Positions 1 through 11,736 of a DNA stretch of 64,000 nucleotides are shown piece by piece. Below the pieces are notes generated by a model. It had not been told where the DNA came from. It searched no databases and saw only the letters and a program-made list of their open reading frames with translations. Source of the stretch: Phlebiopsis flavidoalba (taxonomy: Eukaryota > Basidiomycota > Agaricomycetes > Polyporales > Phanerochaetaceae); assembly GCA_035772785.1 (NCBI GenBank), contig JAOCPU010000037.1, positions 1 to 64,000 of the forward strand, given 5' to 3'. A program made the position numbers and the translations under genes. Within the stretch, counting starts at the first letter, position 1. Each line of letters opens with the position of its first letter.

Positions 1-1017
1 GGGAAGGGAAACACTGTGTTCAAACGCGTGGATGGGGGACTTTCGAGCCCAGTTCTTTCACTTTCCGCCCTCGTGTAGCCCGTTTCAGGGTGAATTTGTG
101 AAGTTCGCCATGTGTGATCGGGCAAATTTCGCGGGTTTTGAACATTCACAGTGGGAGAAATCTGATCCCGAGTAATGAGCGTGGCGCATAGGCATGTCCA
201 CATCTCTCTTCCCCCCGACATCTCTGAGTGCCGTCGGCAGAACCATTGTCGCTATAGTCCTAGCCCAAAACTACCACGGGACTAATTGTGGGCGAAACTT
301 GAACGCGCGCACCTTGAAACGCGACCTCAAAATCGACAACACTTGAGGTGTGAACCGTACAACCATCGGGGATCTCGACCTTTGACGGGTTGCCTGGGCC
401 AATGTGAATCGGCGCTGGGCTTCTCCATCATTCGATATCTGGCCGTTGACGCAGTTCACGCGACACACACCATATAGAAACATGGATTTGGCAAACCCGA
501 AAGGTTTCGCATGAGGTCTGTTGGAAGAGCGATCGAAGTATGCATGCTCACCTCACTGAGAATTGCAGTTCTGCTGCGTATGGAACAGTGTGCAGTTCGG
601 GTTCGTAGTAACGAGTACAAGCCTCCAGATCCTGCCTACGGCATCCACCACGGCTTGAATCAAGCTCCGGTACTCGGCCTCGTCGCGTCTTCATCTGCGC
701 GAAAGGATACCTTGTTGCCCATGACTATTCTATGAGTGCCGGCACGCAGAGTGTCGAGAGCAAAAAAGTGATACCGGTGCGTCAGGGAAACAAAGCTGTA
801 TATATACCTGACCTAATCAGCGCTTCCACAGGCTTCGCGCATCTTATTGTAAAGACAGAACCTAAATTTGAAGCCCGTTCATTCGACTTACCCGATGAGT
901 GGTGATACGAAACAATGCCGCATCGCAGGTCAAAAAAGCCATGAGCATGTCAAGGGTCATCCAGTTTGCATTAGAGGATTGAAAGCCGAGTATAATACCA
1001 TTGACTTGATGTATGAT
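1..1017. other. No gene recognised (left edge)
   Basis: Only short overlapping reading frames of about 60-75 codons are present on both strands, and none resembles a protein family I know. The stretch lies downstream of the minus-strand SDH3 gene, so it may hold that gene's 3' untranslated region and part of a neighbour cut by the window edge. Confidence 0.4.
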
Positions 1018-1826
1018 CTACATGAGAACGAGTGCGACAGTGCTGATGGCTGTGGCGCCCAAGACAGCATATCCGGAGGTGTACGCTCCTTTGAGCGTTA
1101 ATGACTGTGTTGGTGTGAATCGGTGAGAAACCATTATAATTCAATTGGCATTGAACTCACATTTGGTCAGATCCCAGCCCAAGTGCCTGATTCCGTTCCA
1201 GGTGTGGTAAGGCAAAACGGTGCAGCAAGGATTGTCTTGCCAGCGTATGTCACGACGTCGGGCATAGCTCGCAGCCAGCATCAAACGACGTTGTGTGGGA
1301 CGCGAATGTCTCAGGAAGGCAACGAGGTAAGCGAGGAAGTAGCCGTACATCACTTGAGGGGTCGGCGTTTCAAGGAGGTTGTCATAGTCAATAATAATGT
1401 TCATGTGCAACTCACAAGCACTAAGTCCAGCACCTGTGACACGGTTTGCAATGGAGCTCCCTCACCCATGTCAACTGGGGCTGGGTAGTAATGGTAAAGT
1501 GTGGGACGGGGTGCTGCTGGACGCTTCAAGCGCTGCTCGTTCAGAATGGTCTCGGCAGCGGTAGGTGGCAAAGACTGTGTCCTGGACGTTGCTGAAAACC
1601 ACCATATATCATGAGCCTTTGTATCTCCGTGCAAAGGGCCATGCACCCGACGACGGTTTTCACCGTCTAAACGATGGTTTGTACTGCACAAGCCGAGATT
1701 GCGTGCTGATCAAGAGAGTCCCAGTATGTTTTTGGCATTGCGTACTGAGGTGTGAAACATACATCTGGAGGCGATAGCTGCCTGTCTGAGTGCTGAGCCC
1801 AAGCCGAGTGCGCGAGAGGAGATCAT
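1018..1826 (-). CDS. SDH3: Succinate dehydrogenase cytochrome b560 subunit (SDH3)
   Basis: Membrane anchor subunit C of mitochondrial complex II, which passes electrons from succinate to ubiquinone and binds heme b in the inner membrane. Seen: the start at 1826 opens an Arg/Ser-rich, mitochondrial-presequence-like leader (MISSRALGLGSALRQAA). It is followed by ETILNEQRLKRP, a QPQLTW segment, then SSIANRVTGAGLS, the quinone-site motif with its Ser and Arg. A helix with YGYFLAYLV, then HTWNGIRHLGWD at 1168-1207 (the family motif with the likely heme-ligand His), and a final hydrophobic segment GAYTSGYAVLGATAISTVALV before a stop at 1018 complete it. The parts sit in different frames, joined by short introns and by several apparent one-base errors. 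Order and motifs match the family, so the call is firm although exon bounds are not. Confidence 0.82.
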
Positions 1827-2341
1827 GGTGGTCGTGAGGAGGGAGATACCGGCGGGACTAAACACGGGATACGGAATTCAGACGTCACGGATTGGCTGCA
1901 ATATGGTAGGGCTGATAGGTCCCAAAATTGGACTTAAATAATCTCTTTTGATCCCCGAGAATTCCTACTGGCACACATTAGCAACCGTCTGCCTTTGTGC
2001 CGCTTCTCACTTCCACACAGCAGGTCGTGCGAGATGCGAATATCCCTCCCATACTAGACTTACTTGTGCTCCCCCTTCTTGTACCTGCCCAGGCTACCGT
2101 CCTACCTATCCAGCTCCTTCCGCTACCGTCATGCGCGGGTAAATATTCACATGTCAAGAAACGACCGACCGGACCTCCACGAAAGTCAAATGCTAATCTT
2201 CCACGGAATAACGAAACGAATGACACCAAGCTTTTTCTGCCACTCGTGCTGGCAGCGATGTTTACCTCGTAGCATATCCCCTGTCGCGCTGCTCGAGCGT
2301 ACGATTGCGGCAGATACTTCTGCTGCGTTTCGATCAAGACA
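1827..2341. promoter_or_regulatory. Upstream region between SDH3 and the next plus-strand segment
   Basis: About 500 bases upstream of SDH3 and of coding-like sequence on the other strand. The plus strand from about 2040 to 2130 is pyrimidine-rich, as is usual in promoters and 5' leaders of basidiomycete genes. No specific binding site was identified. Confidence 0.35.
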
Positions 2342-2885
2342 TTGCACGCCTCTTTTCAAACCCATCTATACTGCGTCGCTCTGCTCCATCTACCAATACT
2401 TGTCATGGCGCTGCGTGGGAATGTCTCTAGCCCAGGCTGGGTCGCCGCCAATGCCGACAATGACGAAATCACAAAAGACTTCTTCCGCGCCCGCTATTGC
2501 AATGGATTTGCGTCAGGCCGGCGAAACGGGTCGCAACGAAGAGCGTGCTGTGGGTCGTATACGGCCTTGCGACATTTCGCGACTTCCAACGACAGGTTGC
2601 TATCTGTCGCAAGCGCGGTCTGCGGTCTGTTCACCTATTGCCTCATTACCCGCTTTGCAGGCTCACCTGGACACTCTGCAAGCCATGTCCCCTCCCTCGT
2701 TTCGCCAAACCGCCGCATCTCGGACCCTTGACGGAGGGCTACCGCGCGTTAGAAAAGTCTTTGCGGAGCCAAATACAAGAACATTCCGGCTGGATAGCAG
2801 TGAGGCCGACTCAGAGTGGCGCTTGAAAGTGCGCGAAGGCTATGACCGTCACTCTCGCAAACCCTTTGGCGTGTCGCACCCGTGA
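2342..2885 (+). other. Coding-like segment, unidentified protein
   Basis: All three plus frames carry open stretches here, including one continuous frame of 273 codons from 2064 to 2885. A plausible start is the ATG at 2405 (MALRGNVSSPGWVAANADNDE). Later segments such as LTEGYRALEKSLRSQIQEHSGW in another frame look protein-like, and stops appear to be crossed by frame changes as elsewhere in the window. I do not recognise the product. It could be a separate small gene, divergent from SDH3, or 5' exons of the TPR gene that follows. Confidence 0.3.
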
Positions 2886-3125
2886 TAGTTGACGTTCGAA
2901 GCTACGGCACGGCTTTGCGGGATAAATTGACCTCGTAAGTGGTGCGACTGTCGGCTGCTCGACTGACCACCTCAGTGAGGTCTGTGAGAAAACGATTCAA
3001 AGAAGCGGGGAAAGGGCATCATGTGCGTTCCGGGAAGGAACGGGAGTGGGACGGCAGAGGTATGATTGCATACAATACATCAGCCTACAAGCACCTCAAC
3101 AGCAGTTACAGGAAGTGGTAGTTTT

Positions 3126-4192
3126 ATGGATGGGGAGACTGAGGATGAGGAAGATATCTGGGAAGTGAACCTGGATCAAGTTTGTTTTGAGGCCGAGGAA
3201 TACGAACACAGCTCTCTCGATCCAGAGACGACTATTGCAGAGCTGATGGAGTGGCGATACCTGAGAGCTGTGAGCTTGAGAAAGAGCAGGTGAATATATT
3301 CGTTTCGGCGTTCATAGGGCATACTAATCCATGTACACACACTTTGCCTGTCTAGGGAAACATTGCTTCAGGCAAGGCAAGTACGAGAAAGCAGCTGAGC
3401 GATACAAACTGGCACATCAAATTGAGCCCGAAAATGCCTCACTATCAACTCAACCTTGCTGCTGCGTACCTCAAAATTGATGAGTAAGTCGCCATGGCTC
3501 TTGCGGCAAACCCACGTCTCATCTTAAATCCAGGTGGACCAAGGCAGAAGTTGCATGTAACGGCGCCTTAGCGCAACATAAAAGCGTCAAGGGTCATTGG
3601 AGACGGGCACAAGCTCGCAAAGGCCAAGGGCGAATTACCGACGCTATCCGACGGTACATAGATTCTGGTGTTATTTCGGTCGTTACTGACTTAGCTTCAG
3701 ACTTGCGCGCTGTTGTTCTTCAGATGCAACCCACGAACGCAGAGGCTACCGCCGAGCTGGAAAGACTTTCTCCACCACGTCGCTCATCCAAAGCTACTAA
3801 ACCTTCGTCCTCACTCCTCCATGAAACGTGCTACAGGCTCATCTCTTCAAAAATCGGACGGCTCGCACACAAAAACGCAAGTCATCTCGACCCCTCTCGA
3901 CAAAAAAAGGAGCGATGGAACTGAGCCCTTCACCCGGACATACAGACGACGACCTTCAAGTTGAAAATTTCACCTCTACCATGTGACCATCCTGAGATGT
4001 TCCTGTTCAACTTCCTCTCCCCCCGTTCATTGCTTCAAATGAGCAAGGTGTTACCCCAGCCCCACCTCCACCGGCATCTGCGCCAAAACTCGTCTCGAGA
4101 CCTTCAGTTACCCCAATTGGGAAACGCTACGTCGTGCAGAAGATTACATAGCCCTCAGGCTTTCAAATGTATTGTATGTTGCGTTTTGTTGA
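3126..4192 (+). CDS. TPR-repeat protein (RPAP3-like co-chaperone type)
   Basis: TPR proteins of this kind act as docking modules, often for Hsp90/Hsp70 or the R2TP complex. Seen: an acidic N-terminus (MDGETEDEEDIWEVNLDQ), then helices typical of tandem TPRs: RQGKYEKAAERYKLAHQIEP, PHYQLNLAAAYLKIDEW, then KAEVACNGALAQHKSVKGHW with RRAQARKGQG, ending in LQMQPTNAEATAEL. The W/A/Y/P spacing fits three 34-residue repeats. A low-complexity linker follows and then a C-terminal FSYPNWETLRRAED block near 4103-4147. Introns are visible at about 3485-3534 (GTAAGT..CCAG) and 3653-3699 (GTACAT..TCAG). Frame shifts occur near 3420 and in the tail. The fold is secure; the specific partner is not. The start chosen is the first ATG of the acidic segment and upstream exons are possible. 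Confidence 0.7.
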
Positions 4193-4841
4193 TTTTTATT
4201 TCATAAACTTATAGGTTTATCTATGACTTTTTTTGCTGATGTATCACCCTGTTCTACTTGCGGACCTATTGTAATATCCTGGGATTGACTTCTGGGCCGT
4301 TGAGGCATTAGTCTAGCACTCGAAGATCTCATGGACGTGGCCATCGCATAATATGTCCACAGGTGGTCATCCCAATGTAGGCTCAATCCAGCCGCCTTGG
4401 AAAAAGAAGAAATGGGTGGATGGATGGGGAATACATGTCTTGGTTGTGATAACATCTTCGGTCGCTACTCTCATGCTATCAAGTAGACTAGCCCGAGTCT
4501 AATGCTTATGCTTGTAGTTAGTCGCACGACATTGGTTAAATGGACTGCCGTCCCTGCCGTGGCGGTCAAGCATACACTCTGAGCGCCAAGTCATCGGGTG
4601 TCTGTAGGGGTCGTCTCAGGTTCTTGTTCCCGACATCGACCTCTTGCCATAATTCTGAATTCCCCACCATGTCGCCCCTTCACTAACCAACTGAAACCCC
4701 ATGTTGTGCTACTCACCATTGGATTCAAGCCGTTTGCTGCCCGTAAAAGCTTCGATTGTTTTTCGTCTCCTGTGGTTGATGCAAGACTTGAACCTTTGCT
4801 CCTGAAATCGTGTGGTTCCAAGGGGCCTCTCATTTTCTAAG
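4193..4841. other. Intergenic, no gene recognised
   Basis: About 650 bases between the TPR gene and the arrestin-like gene. Opposite-strand open frames of 80 codons at 4591-4840 mirror each other and look like chance. It probably holds the 3' region of the TPR gene and the promoter of the arrestin-like gene. Confidence 0.4.
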
Positions 4842-7800
4842 ATGGCGACTGCTTTATCAAAGCCGGAAACCCATGAACGCCATTACCAACCACGTCCAAA
4901 GTCCGGACGGCTTGTGAAGTTTGTGGATCCCTTTTTCCGTTGCTGGGGACCGCGATCACTGGCAAGATGGAGATGGAGTGTAGAACGGATAAGGGTCTCG
5001 GTATAGGTGTCATAATGGTCGAACTCTTCGCTATTGAAGTGTGAGTACACATGTATGGAAAGTGATCTAATTGCTCATGTCCCCTCAGAAACTTACTTCC
5101 AGGGATCATTCTGCTACTTCCTCAGACATTCATGCACAGTAGAAGTAAAATATTTCAGGGTCAGGGATTGCCACCGTCCAACTCGGTTCAAGTTACAACT
5201 CTTCACCCATCCCATGCCAGATGAACCACCTCTTCCCCCTGAACTATTATCATGCACGACGCGGCACTACGACATTCCTCTTTCGATTTCCGCTACCGGA
5301 GACCTCGCCGTCTTCTATAAGTTTTGGGCTCCGGAATAGCTCAGCTGAGGTACGAGTTGCGAGCGACCGTGGGGGTCGTAATATACAAGGGAGAACGAAG
5401 GCTCGTCACCGACAAGAAGACGGACGGTGGATGTCGTGGAGATGTATAGAGAAGGTCCGGCTTTACCAGTACCTGAAGGTGTTGTAGTCGGGAGAGAATG
5501 GCAAGATCTTGATGCAGGGGAAAGTGCTCGGCGGCCGTGTTGATTGCTGGAGAGCCTGCCTGTGTTAGAACTATTTGTGAAGAAACCATTCCTCGAAGAA
5601 GGTCAGCTAATGCAGTCTCGGACTCTTAGTCCTTTTCACTCGCTCATCATCTCCGTGATACTACGTATAGAACACAGGGCTGTCAGTTTCTCTCAGCCGT
5701 AAACCTTCACTTGGCGGGCCTTTCTAATAAGGAGAGACCCCCCTTGCAACTCTCGGATACCCTTACCTCAGTCTCTTTCCGTGGACCGGAGAGTTTCATC
5801 ATCATACCGTCTGGTGTAGAAGGGGTAGCGAACTTGGTATTCGACGTCCCTGCGAACGCTAGGAGTCTCAAGGGAGGCCTACGAGAAAATATCGATGACC
5901 AGAATATGTTGAACAATTTTGTTCGAGGTCAAGGCTACTGTTGCTGTTCGCCTGGCCTTGGGCCTAGGAAGGTAGGAACTAGTATGTGGTAATCATACAT
6001 CCGACTGAAAGTCCCTCCGTTTCCAGCAAAGATTTATACCTGGAGTTGCCTGTGGCTATATTGCAACCTGCAGCAGTCCCTCAAATGTCCTATGAGGCTT
6101 CCTCCCCGGAACCGACGCCCTTATAGCCCCTTAAACATCATGCCCGTCTGGACTGTTCAATTTAGGGCATATCCACCCTCTTTGCCTCCCAGCGTCTCGC
6201 CCAATCTCTATAGTTATGGCCTCCCGCCCAACCACCCCTCCCGCCCTTCCCTTCGTTGACCAGGCAGAGTCTGGCTTCCTCAACTAACTCTCACCAAAGC
6301 CCGTTTGCGGGACTGTAACGGCGCCGTCTCACCCGCACCACTCTTGCCATACCCATCTGGATATAGCCCTCAACACATACCGCTCGTTCGGCTCGTCTAG
6401 TAAGCCATCAACAGCGCTGCAGCCGATTTTCCTTCGCACAACCTATTGTCATATTATCCACCGTCTGGTGTACCAGCTACTACACTTCGGCAGTTCAGCA
6501 ACCTTTGCCATACGCCATTCACGGCAATTTGAATGCATCATAAACGTGAATGGCACTCCACCTACGGCAATAACGTGGTTGAGTTGCAAGGGAGAACGTG
6601 CTTCTCGCATATCTCATCACACCTGATTCCGTATGTCCTCGAGGAATCGATCTGTCTCGCCGCTATCACATAAGTTCGCACCACCTTCGACCGAGAACGA
6701 ACCTGGTCCCTCCTTCCAGCCTCTGGCGCCGTCTTCCATCAAAGAAGCTCGTATCACAAGGACAACACGCTGAAAAGCTCGTCGTGTCGCCCGATTTTCA
6801 CGGTGTTATAACTCCAGACGTTGCATCTCCGAGCCCCCCCCCCATGCCAGTCGCCAAAGCAGACGTACAGGGGACAAGCGTTTGACCCCATTTCACTTCT
6901 CCCCTTCGAGCAAGAGCGAGCGAGTTGAAACATTGGAGCGTATCGCAGCCCAGACGGACGACGACGTCAATAAGGACATGTCGAGTTCTGTTCCGGATCT
7001 CACCCTTGGCCGTGACAAGACCTTGCCTAAACCACCTGTTCCTTCTCAGAAGTTCATCAGCACTCATCATCCCGTCACAAATCTGGTGGACGTCTTCTCG
7101 CCGTCTATGGAAGAGCTCTTGAATGGCACGACACTGGCCATGCAGCCTCCCTGCCCCTCCAAACGCCTACACTAGCCGCATTCACCTCTCGAAAGCATCT
7201 CGGGCTGCGTCGGGACACTTGGGTGGACTTGACGCATTGGAAGCCCGTCTTGCTTGCCGAAGTTTGGTACCCGAAAAATTGAGCAGAGTGCGAACCGTCC
7301 GGACGTTCGGTCGATAATGCCCATACACATCCCCAGACCAGACCGCTGCCATCGACCCAGCTATTGACTCTGCCATATCCAGCCTCTCGCTTCCCGGGCT
7401 TGGCGGGGGACGAAGGTACACTACGCCTTGGGAGCGGGAAGTTACCATGCAGAGTCTAGCGAGCGGGGGAGGTCACGTGCTCTGCACTGACGAGCTTGCC
7501 CCCGCATTGGAGGAGCATTCGCCTCAGAGAGGTTTTTCTCTGACCAACGAGTTCGTAAGAAAGAAGAGTGGTCAGAAAGCCACCCCGGTGACAGCGTCAA
7601 GGAGAAGGAGCAACAGCGGCTGAACTGAGTGGGAAAGCGGCTCAAGGGAGGGTTGCGGCTTGGTTGGGTAGCATCGATCCCAGACGCCAGAAGCACCTCC
7701 CCAAGCAACAGTACTTACTCCTCAAAAACAAATCCGTCGTCACTTCCTGCAGATGACCTAGTGCACTTGGACAACCCTGATGACGGCCAACGGGCCCGTC

Positions 7801-8657
7801 ATTTCAATCTCAGACACCTAAGGAATCAGTACCTGGGCCTGAGGAGCCACCAGCGAGCACAGAAGAGCAAGCCTACTCGCTCAAGGGCAATCAGTGGAAG
7901 CCATAGCCCAATCTTTCGCTAACGGAAGCGCTTTCATGCACGCGTGACGAAAAGTTGGGAGAGGCCGATAACCTGCCGCGTGATGATGACAGACGTCGAG
8001 GGACATCTGCGCAGCTGTCATTCGTCCCATTGCGGCTGTGACGTCCCGGTCTACTGCCAGCGTGGCTCGATAGCGTATGCAGGATCATGAAGTGCGACGA
8101 CGATTTTATTCGCTCCGCTTCGAGGTGGTCGTGGACGGGCAGCGGTACAGCAGTCCCAAGCCATCTGGGCTGCAACAACGGATGACGAAATCAATCCCCA
8201 CCATTCACATACTACTCCCAAGCCTGTCTTCGCCGCCTCCATAAGAAGCTCGGCCGATTGCGAACAGTTGTCTCGCTCCGCCACCTCCTTCAGCAACCTG
8301 ATCCCAAAGGGAACAACGGTAGTACATATACCTCCGTGACGAAGCCAACCAACACCAGCCGCCGACTTGCGGCCCTCGCGTGACCAAGAATGCAAAGTCG
8401 CCGTCGGGAGGTCCCTGCCGTATTGTCGTAGATCCCCTCCTGGCCACTCTCTATGTTGTCATCAACTGCGTTCCCTCGGCGCGACCAACACCCAAGCTTA
8501 GCACCCAAGCTCACCGCTCTCGCCGCCTACTAATTCAAGAGACCCGATGACCAAGTCTAGCGCGCTACTAGTTAACCCCAAGTCGCCTCCCAGGAAAAGA
8601 GCTTGCGTTCGGTCAAGCGCGCTCTCAGAAGAGCTTATCAAGAAATATCAAGGCTGA
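4842..8657 (+). CDS. Alpha-arrestin-like protein with long disordered tail
   Basis: Fungal alpha-arrestins are adaptors that bring Rsp5-type ubiquitin ligases to plasma-membrane transporters and receptors. Seen: start at 4842 (MATALSKPETHERHYQ), then a beta-sandwich half with PLLGTAITGKMEMECRTDKG, VMVELFAIE-like and LTSRDHSATSS. QGLPPSNSVQ, YYHARRGTTTFLFRFPLP and LRYELRATVGVV follow (4900-5370). The second half has GENGKILMQGKVLGGRV, PPLQLSDTLTSVSFRGPE, GVANLVFDVPANAR and then KDLYLELPVAIL (5490-6080). A Pro/Ser-rich tail with ERVETLERIAAQTDDDVNKD, HLGGLDALEARL and PDVRSIMPIHIP leads to a final ELIKKYQG before the stop at 8655. Introns include 5040-5088. At least eight frame changes are needed to join these blocks. 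The arrestin fold is well supported; target and function are unknown. Confidence 0.72.
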
Positions 8658-9839
8658 AATCCGCGCACCACATTTAACATTTATACACATCTTCTACCCG
8701 GGACCCTCTGCTTCATTTTGCCACTTGTTTCTCACTAATTTATCTCGATTCTCTTTTAGTCTCCTTACCGACCTGCTGCATACTTTATGTCAACGACCCA
8801 TAACGCACCCTGACTCGTTATTTTGACCGTTGTTTCCCCTCCATCAGGATTACTATTGTACGGACGATCCAGAATGATGTAACTTTCGCGACCACCAATC
8901 GAAGATTACTTCCCAGCATACCCCTTGTCATACCCAAACAGAGCCAAACGTCTTATACATACATTACAAACAAATACTTTGAACAAACAAGAGCGCTACA
9001 ACGTATGATTCATGCTCCCAGAGCCGGGCAATTTGTCTAGTGATCCAAATCATTTTCTTAGTATCGTCGATGCATAAGATCAGGGGTTCTTGAACACACC
9101 TGTCTCGTACGGGCTTCCTTGCCCACCGGGCTGGATGCGTTCGCCCCCCTCCCCCCCCCAAGTTCTATGCTCCTGGAGATAACCGAATTATTTGTTTGCA
9201 GGCGCCACATTTCTCGGCATACCGGCCTCATAGGTCCTTCGAGAAGCGGACTGCAAGCTGCTTACGTACACAGTGTCGCCTCTCGCCTAGACCACCTCTG
9301 CAGGGAAATCCTCGGCCTTCATCTCCGCTCTTGCAGACGGTCTCCCGTCGCCTTAAGGTGCGTCTCCTCGCGCCGGACACGTGTCGCGCAAACCGCGGCC
9401 GCTATTGGGTTGGATGATCAACGTTTAGCGTTGTTTATACAACACGCTATGTGATAGATACTGCAGGTTGGACTTCGGCGAAGTACTTAATCAAGTTAGC
9501 CGACTACCTGGGAACGACTTTTTTTTTTTTTTTTTTTAAGCCAGGCGTTCTCCCGATATAGTGGAATGCGCTCCTGTCGATGGACCCTGTGTCTAGAAGA
9601 TTTGGGCGAGTATATGTCTTCGCAGCATGGACACGTGCACAGTTATAGTTTGACGGATTTTTTCGTAGTGGCACGTCTGTGAGACCCAACTCTGGAGTGC
9701 AATGGTTTGAGATTGACACAAAGGACTCTGTGTGGACACCAAGTGCACCGAAATCTGCTCGCTATATATTTTTCAAGCTATGCGGCTACACTTAGCTGCT
9801 TTTAACGATAGCGGGCTTGAGATGTACGTGCCATTTTCG
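8658..9839. other. Intergenic region with poly-T run
   Basis: No recognisable gene. Short frames around 9119-9454 (plus) and 8964-9161 (minus) have no family resemblance. A run of 19 T lies at 9519-9537. The first few hundred bases probably form the 3' untranslated region of the arrestin-like gene; the rest lies downstream of the small minus-strand gene. Confidence 0.35.
9519..9537 (+). repeat. Poly-T run (19 T)
   Basis: An uninterrupted run of T in non-coding sequence. It is one of several homopolymers in this window; length may be imprecise because of consensus quality. Confidence 0.8.
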
Positions 9840-10175
9840 CTAGTCGCCACGGGCGTTATGATCCATCTTGCGTGAAATCAACCGTACAGGAGCGGGGCCT
9901 GTAACGTCCAGCGAGCCTCGTAGTTCGTCCTGAATGTCATCGTCTAGCATAGTTTGTAAGACGCGTCATTATTGATTTATGCTCTTATAGCGCACCTAGG
10001 TTGTCGGGTAATAAGGTCCAGGGCTTGTGTATAGCTTCGGGACACTTCCGTGTGTCCTTCAGTCCCGTGAGATTTGAATCTGTCAAGGAATATACTCCTC
10101 TTCAACTAATCGCAGAAAGTATTCGTTCCCTTTCGATGAAAGGCGAGCCAAGAGATCCACTCGTGGCCCAGGCAT
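9840..10175 (-). CDS. Small protein, family not recognised
   Basis: A compact two-exon gene on the minus strand that reads like a real conserved protein. From an ATG at 10175 it gives MPGPRVDLLARLSSKGNEYF, then LRLVEEEYIP. After a one-base shift comes LTDSNLTGLKDTRKCPEAIH and KPWTLLPDNLG. A probable intron (GTGCGC..TGCTAG, about 9933-9980) leads to DDIQDELRGSLDVTGPAPVR and LISRKMDHNARGD with a stop at 9840. The product would be roughly 95-100 residues, soluble, without signal peptide or membrane segment. I cannot assign a function. It lies head to head with TIM13 with about 370 bases between starts, so the two may share a promoter region. Confidence 0.5.
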
Positions 10176-10547
10176 AAGTTATTTGAACAGGCACCACGTG
10201 AAGATGGGAACAAGTCTCACCTCGAGCTGAAGTACCGTCGAATGCTACCGTCAGAGGATGATGATTAATGGAAAAGACGTATTAACTCACTTGGAGTATG
10301 TCCGAGTCCTGAGCCAGTAGAGATAGATCCGTCCACTACATCCCACCATCGTTCAGTAAGCTATTGCATGCATCGCTACCACCCCATACGCGTACAGGAC
10401 TTTGTGCTGGTCCTCAGACGGCGGATCCCTTAGGCGGGATGGAGACCAGATGGGGATAGACGCCCCTGGTCACCCTGTGGTCACACCTTCCGACGGTTTT
10501 GACGCTCCTGAGCTCGGCTTGTGTTCATTCACCACCAACACTCACGT
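10176..10547. promoter_or_regulatory. Divergent promoter region (small protein / TIM13)
   Basis: About 370 bases between two divergent starts. No TATA box or known operator stands out. A short pyrimidine-rich stretch (TTCATTCACCACCAACACTC) immediately precedes the TIM13 start. Confidence 0.35.
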
Positions 10548-11255
10548 ATGGCTGCACCAGACAATCTCAGGTATGTAGTTCCGCTCCTGAACTGCCTCCA
10601 GTCAGTGTGGATGTAAGGCTGTAAAACTCATATTCCGCGCCCGTCACCGTAGAATGTCCTTCTTTGGTTCATCGAATTCCTGTGGGCCGCGCCACCGCAA
10701 GGGTACTCCGTGCACACGAAACACTCCCGGCGGAAGCCTCTGACACTCTGGTATCTGGCTTTTAACCGTAGGGACATGGTGTCGCACTGAAAGGAGCAGA
10801 TTATGCAGTCCTGCCGATTGAAGAGCGAAATGGCTCTGCAGAATGCCAGGAGCTCATGAACCGTGACGTGAACTCTGCGTTCCCGCTGTGTCTACTCCTC
10901 TTGTTAACCCGTCACAGAAGCAAACGAGAAGTGCTTCCAGAAGTGTGTCACGAAACCGGGAAGGAACGTCACTGTCAGCATCTGAGGAGGTGAGATCCTT
11001 TTGATTCTATATACGCCTACGAGCCAGCTATAATTACACCCAACTAACACCACTCAGACGTGCTTGTCCCGGTGTCTTGACACGCTAACATGGAAGCATG
11101 TATGTACACCATTTCTCTATCTCCACTGCGTCTCTTGACATATCGTTTGTATAGTCAACATCGTGAGCAAGACATACATTAACCGCGTCTTAGCGAAGGA
11201 ACGCGTCGACACAGTCTCAAACGCTAATAAGTTTCTCGACGGGGTCTCGGCTTGA
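10548..11255 (+). CDS. TIM13: Mitochondrial intermembrane-space chaperone TIM13
   Basis: Small Tim protein that, as a hexamer with Tim8, escorts hydrophobic precursors across the intermembrane space to the TIM22 or SAM complexes. Seen: four short exons. The first gives MAAPDNLR from the ATG at 10548. The second has KEQIMQS..KSEMALQNA.ELMNR, close to the Tim13 N-terminal helix. The third carries KANEKCFQKCVTKPG, followed after one frame shift by TSLSASEE. The fourth opens with TCLSRCLDR.MEA, and the last reads NIVSKTYINRVLAKERVD. Together they show the twin CX3C pairs (CFQKC and CLSRC) that form the two structural disulfides. Introns carry GTATGT/GTGACG donors. The MQNAQEL-like helix and CVTKPG favour Tim13 over Tim8. 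Two to three one-base errors interrupt the frame. Confidence 0.85.
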
Positions 11256-11736
11256 GCTCTCCCACTCGTAGATTGAGCCGCTCCTCGCGAGGATTGAACT
11301 AGGCTCAACGTGTCCTGTTGGCCATGCATGCAACCTCATGCCATCCGACCGACCCCATAGGAACAAAACATTGAGATGGCCATTAGTACCTGATCGTAAA
11401 ACTATATCTCCTGCATCACGAACACTAAAATTGCTAATATTTACATAGATATACCTACCTCCTACCTTGCTCTTCGAACCCGAAGCCTTTGAAGGCCATA
11501 GTCCGTCGTTCTTCGGAGATAATCCACTAGTAACCCAGGCGCGGTTTTCTTAGTTTCTTTTCCCTTGAGCATCTGCGATGCCCGCGACGATTGTTGTCTC
11601 GGTGCATAACGGGTATCGAGTGTTTTCCGGATATCCCGACGGAGTATGCTTCCCCGTGTACGTTCGATGTCTCCTGTTTTCCGTTTTCGCTGCGGCCAAA
11701 GTACTCATCCTACCCCTATTCGAACGCACCTATACC
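11256..11736. other. Intergenic, convergent 3' ends of TIM13 and NBS1
   Basis: No gene recognised. The stretch lies between two convergent genes and probably carries both 3' untranslated regions. Confidence 0.45.
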
